Source: Pseudomonas pudica
Lineage (GTDB): Bacteria > Pseudomonadota > Gammaproteobacteria > Pseudomonadales > Pseudomonadaceae
Direction: 5' to 3'
Length of the DNA: 64,000 nt
NCBI RefSeq assembly: GCF_015680405.1
Contig: NZ_JADLJS010000012.1
Span: 1-64,000, forward strand
The notes under the pieces were generated by a model. It did not search any database. It saw only the letters and a list, made by a program, of their open reading frames with translations, and was not told the origin of the DNA. Position numbers and translations under genes: made by a program. Below are positions 54,311 through 62,369 of this stretch, one piece after another (within the stretch, counting starts at the first letter, position 1; each line of letters begins with the position of its first letter).

Positions 54311-57300
54311 ATGCACCCGATGCCGGCCATCCTGTTGCTGCTCCTGATTTTATGGAACACAACGGCCGGCGCCCTGACCCTGACAAACGAGGAGAAAGCC
54401 TGGTTGGCTGCCCACCCGCAGCTGAGCCTGGGTGTAGACGCCTCTTGGCCACCGTTCGAGTTTCGCGACCAGGAGGGCCGGTACCAGGGCTTGGCCGCCG
54501 ATTACATCGCCACCATCCAGCAACGCCTGGGTGTGACGCTCAAACCGGTCGAACCCAGCAGCTGGACCGAGGTACTGACGCAGGCACGCGAAAGCCGCAT
54601 CGACCTGCTGCCCGGCATCATGTCCACCCCCGAGCGCCAAGCCTACCTGGCCTTCACCCGGCCATACCTCGACTTCCCCATCGTCATCCTCGCCCACAAA
54701 GGCGGCGCACAACCGCGCAATCTGAACGACCTTTACGGCCTGAAGGTTGCCGTGGTCGAAAACTACGCCCCGCACGAACTGCTGCGCACCCACCATCCAG
54801 ACCTCAACCTGGTGGCCCTGCCCAACGTCAGTTCCACTCTGCAGGCGCTGGCCACTGACGAAGTGGACGCCGTGGTCGGTGACCTCGCGTCAAGCATCTG
54901 GAGCCTGCGCCAGCTCAAGCTCGATGGCCTGTACGTCAGCGGCGAAACACCCTACCGCTACCAACTGGCCATGGCCGCCCCGCGCGACAAGAAGGAACTG
55001 GTCGGCATTCTCGACAAAGTGATGGCAGACATGAGCAGCGCCGAAGTCAGCCAGATCCAGCAACGCTGGGTGGGCAATGTGGTCGACCAACGGATGTTCT
55101 GGTCAGACCTGCTGGTGTATGGCCTGCCGGCAGTGCTGGTATTGATGGCCGTGCTGGCAGTGGTCATCCGCATCAACCGCCGGCTCAGTTCGGAAATTTC
55201 TCGGCGCATAGCCCTGGAACAGGAACTGCGCAGCAGCGAGTACCACTATCGCAGCCTGGTGGAGAGCCTGTCCGCCATCGCCTGGGAGGCCGACGCCAAC
55301 GACTTCACCTACAGCTACGTCTCGCCCCACGCCGAAGGCCTGCTCGGCTACCCATTGGCCGACTGGCTCAAGCCCGGCTTCTGGCGCAGCATCCTGCACC
55401 CGGAGGATGCCCTCTGGGCCCAGGCCTACTGCGACAGCGAAACTGCCGCCGGCCGCGATCACAGCCTCGACTATCGGGTGATCAGGGCCGATGGCCAGCC
55501 ACTGTGGGTACGCAACATCGTCAGCATGATCGAGCATGGCCATCTGCCTGTGATGCGCGGCCTGATGATCGACATCAGCGAAACCAAGCGCACCGAGGAT
55601 GCCCTGCGCTTGTCCGAGCAGAAGTTCGCCTCGGTGTTCCAGCAGTGCCCCGACATCCTGCTGATCGCCCGCCACAGCGACGGCTGCCTGCTGGAGGTGA
55701 ACGAAGCCTTCGAAGAACAGATAGGCCTCACCCCGGGCCAGGTAATTGGCCGCACCGCCACCGAACTGAACCTGTGGGGCGTCGAAGGCGCCGGCCCGCG
55801 ACTGCTCGAACGCCTGCACCAAGGTGGTATACGCAACCTGGAAATGAGCTTCCGCCGCAGCAACGGCCAACTGTTCACCGGCCTGACCTCGGCCGAAACC
55901 TTCGAACTCGACGGCAACCTCGCGCTGGTGGTGGCGGTACGCGATATCAGCCAGCTCAAGGAAACCCAGGAACAGCTGCAAACCTCGGAAGAGAAATTCG
56001 CCAAGGCCTTCCATGCCTCGCCCGATGGCCTGCTGCTGTCGCGCCAGAGCGACGGCTTGCTGCTCGAAGTGAACGAAGGCTTCTGCCGCCTGACCGGCTA
56101 TGACCTCAGCCCGAACATCGACCAGACCTCACTGGACCTGGGCATCTGGGTCGACCTCAACGAGCGCAAGCGCCTGGTCGAACAGCTCAACCGTGACAGC
56201 TTCGTACGCGACTTCACTTGCCACCTGCGTCGCAGCGATGGGCAGATTCGCCTCTGCGAGCTTTCTGCACGGCCGCTGCCGATTGCCGGCGACGACTGCA
56301 TGCTGACCATCGCCCGCGACATCACCGAGCGCCACCTGATGCAGGAAAAACTGCAACTGGCCGCCACCGTGTTCGAGAACACCGCCGAAGGCGTGTTGAT
56401 CACCGACATCGACCAGCGCATCAGTGCCGTCAACCGCGCCTTCAGCGAAATTACCGGCTACAGCGAGATCGAAGCCCTCGGCCAGACCCCGCGCCTGCTC
56501 GCCTCCGGCCAGCACGACAGCGCGTTCTATGCGGCCATGTGGCACCAGCTTACCGATGAAGGCCACTGGCAAGGCGAGATCTACAACAAGCGCAAGAACG
56601 GCGAGCTGTACCCCGGCTGGCTGACCATCAGCGCCGTGCGCAACAGAGAACGCGAGATTACCCACTTCGTCGCCGTGTTCGCCGACATCTCCAGCCTCAA
56701 GCACGCACAGGCCAAGCTCGACTACCAGGCCCACCACGACCCGCTGACCGGCCTACCCAATCGTGCCCTGTTCGAGAACCGCCTGCAGGCCGCGCTCACC
56801 TGCTCGCAGGTATCCAACCGCAAGGGCGCGGTACTGTTCCTCGACCTCGACCGTTTCAAGCATATCAACGACAGCCTCGGCCATCCGGTCGGCGACCTGC
56901 TGCTCAAGGGCATCGCCCAACGCCTGAAGGAGCAGGTGCGTGATGTCGACACCGTGGCCCGCCTGGGTGGCGATGAGTTCATCATCCTGCTGCCCGGCTT
57001 GCACAAACCCAGTGACGCCAGCGCCATCGCCAACAAGCTGCTGACCTGCTTCAACGCGCCGTTCCAGGCCGGCGAGCACGAGTTCTTCACCAGCGCCAGC
57101 ATCGGCATCAGCCTTTATCCACAGGACGGCACCGACGTTGCCACACTGATTCGCAACGCCGACGCCGCCATGTACCGCTCCAAGGCCAAGGGCCGCAACC
57201 GCGTCGAAGCCTACACCCTCGACCTCACCGCCCAGGCCAGCGAACGCATCGCCCTGGAGCACGAATTGCGCCGCGCCATCGAACGCAACGAACTGAGCCT

Positions 57301-58054
57301 GTGCTTCCAGCCCAAGCTAAGCCTCAAGACCCAGAGCCTGGTTGGCGCCGAAGCGCTGATTCGCTGGAGCCACCCGACATTTGGTGAAGTGCCGCCAGAG
57401 CACTTCATCCACCTGGCGGAAGAGAACGGCACCATCCTCCAGATCGGCGACTGGGTATTGGAGCAGGCCTGCCGACAGATGCAGGCCTGGAAGCTGCACT
57501 ACGAACCATTCGGCCCCTTGTCGATCAACCTCGCCGGCGCACAGCTGCGCCAACCTCACCTCGCCCGGCGCATCGAACAGTTGCTGAAGCACTACCAGCT
57601 CAAGGCCGGCGACCTGCAGCTGGAAATCACCGAAAACTTCATCATGAGCCAGGCAGAGGAAGCCCTGGCCGTGCTGTACAAGCTGAAGAAACTGGGCGTG
57701 CAGCTGGCCATCGACGACTTCGGCACCGGTTATTCATCGCTGAGCTACCTCAAGCGCCTGCCGCTGGACATCCTCAAGATCGACAAATCGTTCATCCGCG
57801 GCCTGCCCGATGACCCCCACGACGCCGCCATCGCCCGCGCGATCATTGCCCTGGGCCGCAGCATGCAGCTGACCATCATTGCCGAGGGTGTGGAGAACCA
57901 GGCCCAGCAACGGTTCCTGGCGGCTGAAGGCTGCGAGCAGATCCAAGGCTACATCGTCAGCCTGCCCCTGCCCCCGGACGAGTTCGCAGCGACGTTTCTT
58001 CGTATAGCACTATCGGATCTTTCAGATGGCACAGGTGCGAAACCCTCGTTATAA
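54311..58054 (+). CDS. GGDEF/EAL cyclic-di-GMP protein with SBP-like sensor and multiple PAS domains
   Basis: 1247 aa. A signal peptide precedes a periplasmic SBP_bac_3-like domain (about 25-260), a membrane segment (about 265-290), about four PAS/PAC units, a GGDEF domain with the intact motif RLGGDEF and an I-site RDVD five residues before it, and an EAL domain with GAEALIRW and DFGTGYSSLSYLK. Both catalytic motifs are preserved, so it could make and break c-di-GMP. The ATG at 54311 has GAGG upstream. Its N-terminal domain probably senses a small extracellular solute. Confidence 0.93.
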   Translation: MHPMPAILLLLLILWNTTAGALTLTNEEKAWLAAHPQLSLGVDASWPPFEFRDQEGRYQGLAADYIATIQQRLGVTLKPVEPSSWTEVLTQARESRIDLLPGIMSTPERQAYLAFTRPYLDFPIVILAHKGGAQPRNLNDLYGLKVAVVENYAPHELLRTHHPDLNLVALPNVSSTLQALATDEVDAVVGDLASSIWSLRQLKLDGLYVSGETPYRYQLAMAAPRDKKELVGILDKVMADMSSAEVSQIQQRWVGNVVDQRMFWSDLLVYGLPAVLVLMAVLAVVIRINRRLSSEISRRIALEQELRSSEYHYRSLVESLSAIAWEADANDFTYSYVSPHAEGLLGYPLADWLKPGFWRSILHPEDALWAQAYCDSETAAGRDHSLDYRVIRADGQPLWVRNIVSMIEHGHLPVMRGLMIDISETKRTEDALRLSEQKFASVFQQCPDILLIARHSDGCLLEVNEAFEEQIGLTPGQVIGRTATELNLWGVEGAGPRLLERLHQGGIRNLEMSFRRSNGQLFTGLTSAETFELDGNLALVVAVRDISQLKETQEQLQTSEEKFAKAFHASPDGLLLSRQSDGLLLEVNEGFCRLTGYDLSPNIDQTSLDLGIWVDLNERKRLVEQLNRDSFVRDFTCHLRRSDGQIRLCELSARPLPIAGDDCMLTIARDITERHLMQEKLQLAATVFENTAEGVLITDIDQRISAVNRAFSEITGYSEIEALGQTPRLLASGQHDSAFYAAMWHQLTDEGHWQGEIYNKRKNGELYPGWLTISAVRNREREITHFVAVFADISSLKHAQAKLDYQAHHDPLTGLPNRALFENRLQAALTCSQVSNRKGAVLFLDLDRFKHINDSLGHPVGDLLLKGIAQRLKEQVRDVDTVARLGGDEFIILLPGLHKPSDASAIANKLLTCFNAPFQAGEHEFFTSASIGISLYPQDGTDVATLIRNADAAMYRSKAKGRNRVEAYTLDLTAQASERIALEHELRRAIERNELSLCFQPKLSLKTQSLVGAEALIRWSHPTFGEVPPEHFIHLAEENGTILQIGDWVLEQACRQMQAWKLHYEPFGPLSINLAGAQLRQPHLARRIEQLLKHYQLKAGDLQLEITENFIMSQAEEALAVLYKLKKLGVQLAIDDFGTGYSSLSYLKRLPLDILKIDKSFIRGLPDDPHDAAIARAIIALGRSMQLTIIAEGVENQAQQRFLAAEGCEQIQGYIVSLPLPPDEFAATFLRIALSDLSDGTGAKPSL

Positions 58055-58070
58055 TCCGGCCACTTACTGA

Positions 58071-58147
58071 GGGCCTATAGCTCAGTCGGTTAGAGCAGAG
58101 GACTCATAATCCTTTGGTCCACGGTTCGAGTCCGTGTGGGCCCACCA
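58071..58147 (+). tRNA. tRNA-Ile, anticodon CAU (lysidine-modified, reads AUA)
   Basis: 77 bases, a complete cloverleaf with encoded CCA. Acceptor GGGCCTA pairs with TGGGCCC; anticodon loop CTCATAA. Pairs C4-G69 and C5-G68 are those recognised by TilS, unlike elongator tRNA-Met (U4-A69, A5-U68). The rest also resembles E. coli tRNA-Ile2, so it is isoleucine rather than methionine despite the CAU anticodon. Confidence 0.8.
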
Positions 58148-58156
58148 GATAACTCA

Positions 58157-58187
58157 AAGGCCTACGTTGCAGAACGTAGGCCTTTTT
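58157..58187 (+). terminator. Intrinsic terminator of the tRNA transcript
   Basis: AAGGCCTACGTT (58157-58168) and its complement (58173-58184) form a 12-bp stem with a GCAG loop, followed by TTT and CTTTT. It starts 10 bases after the tRNA 3' end. Confidence 0.93.
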
Positions 58188-58355
58188 CTTTTCGGCAGTT
58201 CTGCCGGATGAAAAAGCTACGGCCGATGTTTACATCCTGGGCCAGGCCGACACGGCCGCTCCTACAACGGGGGCGCGTCAGCATGGCCAACTGTCTACCC
58301 TTGCCCTGCTTACCGCAGGCTGGCTAGGCTAGCGGGCCAACCGTAGAGACTCGCC

Positions 58356-58817
58356 ATGTCGGATTCCCGCTCCATCACGCTGGATGAAATCGATCGCCAG
58401 CTGATCGCACTGCTGCAGATAAACGCCCGCGAAAGCGTCGCCACCCTCGCCCGTCAGTTGGGCATCGCCCGCACCACCGTCAACTCGCGCCTGGAGCGGC
58501 TGGAGAAGAACAAGGTCATCTCCGGCTATGGCGTACGCCTGGGCCAGCGAGTGATGGGTGGGGGGCTGCAGGCGTATGTGGGGATCAAGGTGCAGCCGCG
58601 CTCGGGCAAGGAGGTGGTGCGCCGCCTGAGTGCGATGGGCCAGGTGCAGCAGCTGTGCGCAGTGAGCGGCGAGTTCGACTATGTGGCCTGGCTGCGTACG
58701 GATTCGCCCGAGCAACTGGACCAGCTGCTCGACCAGATCGGCAGTGTCGACGGGGTGGAGAAGACCACCACGTCGATCATTCTCAGCAGCAAGGTGGACC
58801 GCGGGCAGCCGCTCTGA
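58356..58817 (+). CDS. Lrp/AsnC family transcription regulator
   Basis: 153 aa. N-terminal winged helix-turn-helix (LDEIDRQLIALLQINARESVATLARQLGIARTTVNSRLERLE), then the RAM/ligand domain. It sits next to lysine catabolic genes davB-davA and may respond to lysine or a breakdown product. The gene between it and davB is on the other strand. It is similar in size to the Lrp-type regulators of amino-acid catabolism; its actual targets are unknown. Confidence 0.88.
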   Translation: MSDSRSITLDEIDRQLIALLQINARESVATLARQLGIARTTVNSRLERLEKNKVISGYGVRLGQRVMGGGLQAYVGIKVQPRSGKEVVRRLSAMGQVQQLCAVSGEFDYVAWLRTDSPEQLDQLLDQIGSVDGVEKTTTSIILSSKVDRGQPL

Positions 58818-58830
58818 ACTCGGCTGGCGG

Positions 58831-59121
58831 TCAGGCTTCCTGGCCATCGAGCAGGCCTTCCAGAATTGCCGAAAGGCTTTCGGCGGAATGCTGCATCGAC
58901 CAGACGATGTCACGGCTGCGCTCGGGGGCGTGGTGCTGGGCGTAGTCAGTGGCGATCTGATTGAGACCACGGGCCAGCAGGCAGGCGTGGACCAGGGCGT
59001 CTGCGGCATCGATGCCGGGGCGTATGGCGAATAATGACGGGTGGCTGGATTCGCAGTTGCAGAAGGTTTTTTCTGCGGTGGGTTTCAGTTTTTCGGGTTG
59101 GTCGGGTAAGCGTTTGGTCAT
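58831..59121 (-). CDS. Small DUF6124 (formerly DUF3077) family protein
   Basis: 96 aa, acidic C-terminus, with a Cys-rich start FCNCESSHPSLFAIRPG and an all-helical look. These small genes are common in Pseudomonas, often in many copies, and have no known function. GGAGG precedes the ATG. It is convergent with the Lrp-type regulator. Confidence 0.72.
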   Translation of the reverse strand: MTKRLPDQPEKLKPTAEKTFCNCESSHPSLFAIRPGIDAADALVHACLLARGLNQIATDYAQHHAPERSRDIVWSMQHSAESLSAILEGLLDGQEA

Positions 59122-59144
59122 GGTATAGCCTCCAAATCACAAGG

Positions 59145-59360
59145 GTGATCGGCGGCCAATCGCATCCTTCTCACGGGAATTGGGTGGCAGCCATGCACGA
59201 GGTGAGAACCGGCGAACTTGGAGGCGTGTACCCGGCCAGGCAAAGCCTGCCCGCGCACAGCTGCCATAGCAGTGCGCCTCCAGAAAGATCAGCGGGTTCT
59301 CACGCCCGATCGCCGAATTTGCAGCGACCCAGTGAAGTTAACGATGAAGCCTTTCCCACG
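59145..59360. other. Structured intergenic element of unknown type
   Basis: In the 612-base gap upstream of davB. GTGAGAACC (59202-59210) pairs with GGTTCTCAC (59295-59303), TGGAGGCG (59219-59226) with CGCCTCCA (59275-59282), and CAGGC/GCCTG form an inner hairpin near 59237-59249. The nested pairing suggests an RNA structure or a mobile palindrome. No reading frame resembling a known protein was seen here. Confidence 0.5.
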
Positions 59361-59460
59361 CTGCCAGACCGAGGCTATAGCGGGCGTAGGGTAATTCTCT
59401 GTTTCACGACATGGGTGTAGGCCCTGTCTGATCAACCGCATGGCAAGCACGACACGGGAC

Positions 59461-59536
59461 CCTGTGGGAGCGGGTTTACCCGCGAATGCTGCAGTGAATC
59501 CACCGACGCATTCGCGGGTGAACCCGCTCCCACAGG
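59461..59536. repeat. REP pair, GCGGGTTTACCCGCGAATGC subtype
   Basis: Arms 59461-59489 and about 59508-59536 are inverted copies with a short spacer. Located about 200 bases upstream of davB, so probably not part of its promoter. Confidence 0.88.
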
Positions 59537-59572
59537 GGCCGGTTCCATCCCTGGACTACTCAATCTCCTGCT

Positions 59573-59691
59573 TCGTCGTAATGCACATAACATGTTTAAT
59601 TTCGACGAGACAACATCCATTCAGACAACACTCTGCGCCTTAATAACGAACATCACACCCCCTAAAATGGCCCCCAGGCATCTCCTATACT
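59573..59691 (+). promoter_or_regulatory. Candidate davBA control region
   Basis: A -10 TATACT (59686-59691) lies 43 bases before the davB ATG, with only a poor -35 (TAAAAT, 59663-59668), which would suit activator control. An inverted TCGTCG (59573-59578) and CGACGA (59603-59608) about 60-90 bases upstream could be an operator, for example for the nearby Lrp-type regulator. Both are inferred from spacing. Confidence 0.35.
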
Positions 59692-59733
59692 CAGGCTCCG
59701 CCCGCTGCGCAGCCTCTCTGGCAAGGTCACTTC

Positions 59734-61416
59734 ATGAACAAGAAAAACCGCCACCCAGCCGATGGTAAAAAACCCGTCACCATCTTCGGCCCGGACTTCC
59801 CCTTCGCCTTCGACGACTGGCTGGAACACCCCGCAGGCCTGGGTAGCATCCCGGCCGAGCGCCATGGTGAGGAAGTGGCAATCGTGGGCGCCGGTATCGC
59901 CGGCCTGGTAGCGGCCTACGAGCTGATGAAGCTGGGCCTCAAGCCGGTGGTGTACGAAGCCTCCAAGCTGGGCGGCCGGCTACGCTCGCAAGCCTTCAAC
60001 GGCACCGACGGGATCATTGCCGAACTGGGTGGCATGCGCTTCCCGGTGTCGTCCACTGCCTTCTACCACTACGTGGACAAGCTGGGCCTGGAGACCAAAC
60101 CGTTCCCCAACCCGCTGACCCCGGCCTCGGGCAGCACGGTGATCGACCTGGAAGGCCAGACCTACTACGCCGAAAAACCCACCGACCTGCCCAAACTGTT
60201 CCACGAAGTGGCCGATGCCTGGGCCGATGCCCTGGAAAGCGGTGCGCAGTTCGCTGACATCCAGCAAGCCATCCGTGACCGTGACGTGCCGCGCCTGAAA
60301 GAACTGTGGAACAAGCTGGTACCGCTTTGGGACGACCGCACGTTCTACGACTTCGTCGCCACCTCGCGCTCGTTCGCCAAGCTGAGCTTCCAGCACCGCG
60401 AAGTGTTCGGCCAGGTCGGCTTCGGCACCGGCGGCTGGGACTCGGACTTCCCCAACTCGATGCTGGAAATCTTCCGCGTGGTAATGACCAACTGCGACGA
60501 CCACCAACACCTGGTGGTCGGCGGTGTGGAGCAGGTACCGCAGGGCATCTGGCGCCATGTACCGGAACGCTGCGTGCATTGGCCGGAAGGCACCAGCCTG
60601 AGCGGGCTGCATGGCGGCGCGCCGCGTACCGGGGTCAAGCGCATCGCCCGCGCCGCCGATGGCCGCCTGGCGGTCACCGACAACTGGGGCGACACCCGTC
60701 ACTACAGTGCCGTGCTCGCCACCTGCCAGACCTGGCTGCTGACCACCCAGATCGACTGCGAGGAATCGCTGTTCTCGCAAAAGATGTGGATGGCCCTGGA
60801 CCGCACCCGCTACATGCAGTCGTCGAAGACCTTCGTCATGGTCGACCGGCCGTTCTGGAAGGACAAGGACCCGGAAACCGGTCGCGACCTGATGAGCATG
60901 ACCCTCACCGATCGCCTCACCCGTGGCACCTACCTGTTCGACAACGGCAACGACAAGCCGGGGGTGATCTGCCTGTCGTACTCGTGGATGAGCGATGCGC
61001 TGAAGATGCTGCCGCATCCGGTGGAAAAACGCGTGCAACTGGCCCTGGACGCACTGAAGAAGATCTACCCGAAGACCGACATCGCCGGGCACATCATCGG
61101 CGACCCGATCACCGTTTCCTGGGAGGCCGACCCGCACTTCCTTGGCGCCTTCAAGGGCGCGCTGCCTGGGCACTACCGCTACAACCAGCGCATGTACGCG
61201 CACTTCATGCAGCAGGACATGCCTGCCGAGCAGCGCGGCATGTTCATCGCCGGTGACGATGTGTCGTGGACGCCGGCCTGGGTGGAAGGCGCGGTACAGA
61301 CATCGCTGAATGCGGTGTGGGGTATCATGAATCACTTCGGTGGCCGCACCCACCCGGACAACCCCGGCCCAGGCGACGTGTTCGACGAAATCGGCCCGAT
61401 CGCCCTGCCGGACTGA
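59734..61416 (+). CDS. davB: L-lysine 2-monooxygenase
   Basis: First step of the 5-aminovalerate route of lysine degradation: L-lysine to 5-aminopentanamide. FAD enzyme of 560 aa, the length of the P. putida enzyme. The dinucleotide motif is VAIVGAGIAGLVAAYELMKLG (near residues 49-69), followed by VYEASKLGGRLRS and LGGMRFP. Related to tryptophan 2-monooxygenases (IaaM), but the neighbour davA makes the lysine enzyme by far the best call. Confidence 0.93.
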   Translation: MNKKNRHPADGKKPVTIFGPDFPFAFDDWLEHPAGLGSIPAERHGEEVAIVGAGIAGLVAAYELMKLGLKPVVYEASKLGGRLRSQAFNGTDGIIAELGGMRFPVSSTAFYHYVDKLGLETKPFPNPLTPASGSTVIDLEGQTYYAEKPTDLPKLFHEVADAWADALESGAQFADIQQAIRDRDVPRLKELWNKLVPLWDDRTFYDFVATSRSFAKLSFQHREVFGQVGFGTGGWDSDFPNSMLEIFRVVMTNCDDHQHLVVGGVEQVPQGIWRHVPERCVHWPEGTSLSGLHGGAPRTGVKRIARAADGRLAVTDNWGDTRHYSAVLATCQTWLLTTQIDCEESLFSQKMWMALDRTRYMQSSKTFVMVDRPFWKDKDPETGRDLMSMTLTDRLTRGTYLFDNGNDKPGVICLSYSWMSDALKMLPHPVEKRVQLALDALKKIYPKTDIAGHIIGDPITVSWEADPHFLGAFKGALPGHYRYNQRMYAHFMQQDMPAEQRGMFIAGDDVSWTPAWVEGAVQTSLNAVWGIMNHFGGRTHPDNPGPGDVFDEIGPIALPD

Positions 61417-61430
61417 GACAAGGAGGCAGC

Positions 61431-62225
61431 ATGCGCATCGCTCTGTTTCAGGGCGCACCCAAGCCACTGGACGTGCCCGGCAACCTGCAACGGTTGCGCC
61501 ACCAGGCGCAACTGGCGGCCGAACGTGGCGCCAGTTTGCTGGTGTGCCCGGAGATGTTCCTGACCGGCTACAACATCGGCCTGCCCCAGGTCGAGCGCCT
61601 GGCCGAGGCCGTCGATGGTCCGGCGGCCATGGCGGTGGTGGAGATCGCCCAGGCGCACCGTATCGCTATCGTCTACGGCTACCCGGAGCGTGGCGATGAT
61701 GGAGCCATCTACAACAGTGTGCAGCTGATCGATGCGCATGGCCGCAGCCTTGGCAACTATCGCAAGACCCACCTGTTCGGCGAGCTGGACCGCTCGATGT
61801 TCAGCGCAGGTGCCGATCACTTCCCGGTGGTGGAGCTGGATGGCTGGAAGGTCGGCCTGCTGATCTGCTACGACATCGAGTTCCCGGAGAATGCCCGGCG
61901 CCTGGCGCTGGACGGTGCCGAGCTGATCCTGGTGCCGACGGCGAACATGTCGCCGTACGACTTCATCTGCCAGGTGACCGTGAGGGCGCGGGCGCAGGAG
62001 AACCAGTGCTACCTGGTGTATGCCAACTATTGCGGCTCGGAAGGCGAGATCCAGTATTGCGGGCAGAGCAGCATCATCGGCCCGGATGGCAGCCTGCTGG
62101 CGATGGCCGGGCGGGACGAGTGCCAGTTGCTGGCAGAGCTGGAGCATGAGCGGGTGGTGCAGGGGCGCGGGGCGTTTCCTTACCTCACCGATTTGCGCCA
62201 GGAGTTGCATCTGCGTAAGGGCTGA
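61431..62225 (+). CDS. davA: 5-aminopentanamidase (delta-aminovaleramidase)
   Basis: Hydrolyses 5-aminopentanamide to 5-aminovalerate; 264 aa nitrilase-superfamily protein. The catalytic triad is visible as Glu in VCPEMFLTGY, Lys in YRKTHLFGELD and Cys in LLICYDIEFPENARR. AGGAGG precedes the ATG, 14 bases after davB. The davT and davD genes for later steps are not in this window. Confidence 0.94.
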   Translation: MRIALFQGAPKPLDVPGNLQRLRHQAQLAAERGASLLVCPEMFLTGYNIGLPQVERLAEAVDGPAAMAVVEIAQAHRIAIVYGYPERGDDGAIYNSVQLIDAHGRSLGNYRKTHLFGELDRSMFSAGADHFPVVELDGWKVGLLICYDIEFPENARRLALDGAELILVPTANMSPYDFICQVTVRARAQENQCYLVYANYCGSEGEIQYCGQSSIIGPDGSLLAMAGRDECQLLAELEHERVVQGRGAFPYLTDLRQELHLRKG

Positions 62226-62226
62226 T

Positions 62227-62320
62227 GGCCCTTTCGCGGGCACGCCCGCTCCCACAGGATCTGCGCTGCCTTTCATACCTGCGCCATTCCTGTGGGAGCG
62301 GGCGCGCCCGCGAAGAGACC
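62227..62320. repeat. REP pair, GCGGGCACGCCCGC subtype
   Basis: Arms GGCCCTTTCGCGGGCACGCC and its partner CCTGTGGGAGCGGGCGCGCC lie between davA and pqqF. The stems differ at a few positions. Confidence 0.87.
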
Positions 62321-62369
62321 GGGCCTGCAAACAAATGGGTTAGCATGGACAGCAGTTACCGGAGCCCCC

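Noticed and set aside
58230..58280. Additional REP copy after the tRNA terminator
   Set aside because: Only a short fragment (GGCCGCTCCTAC) resembles a REP edge; there is no inverted partner, so it is at most a remnant.
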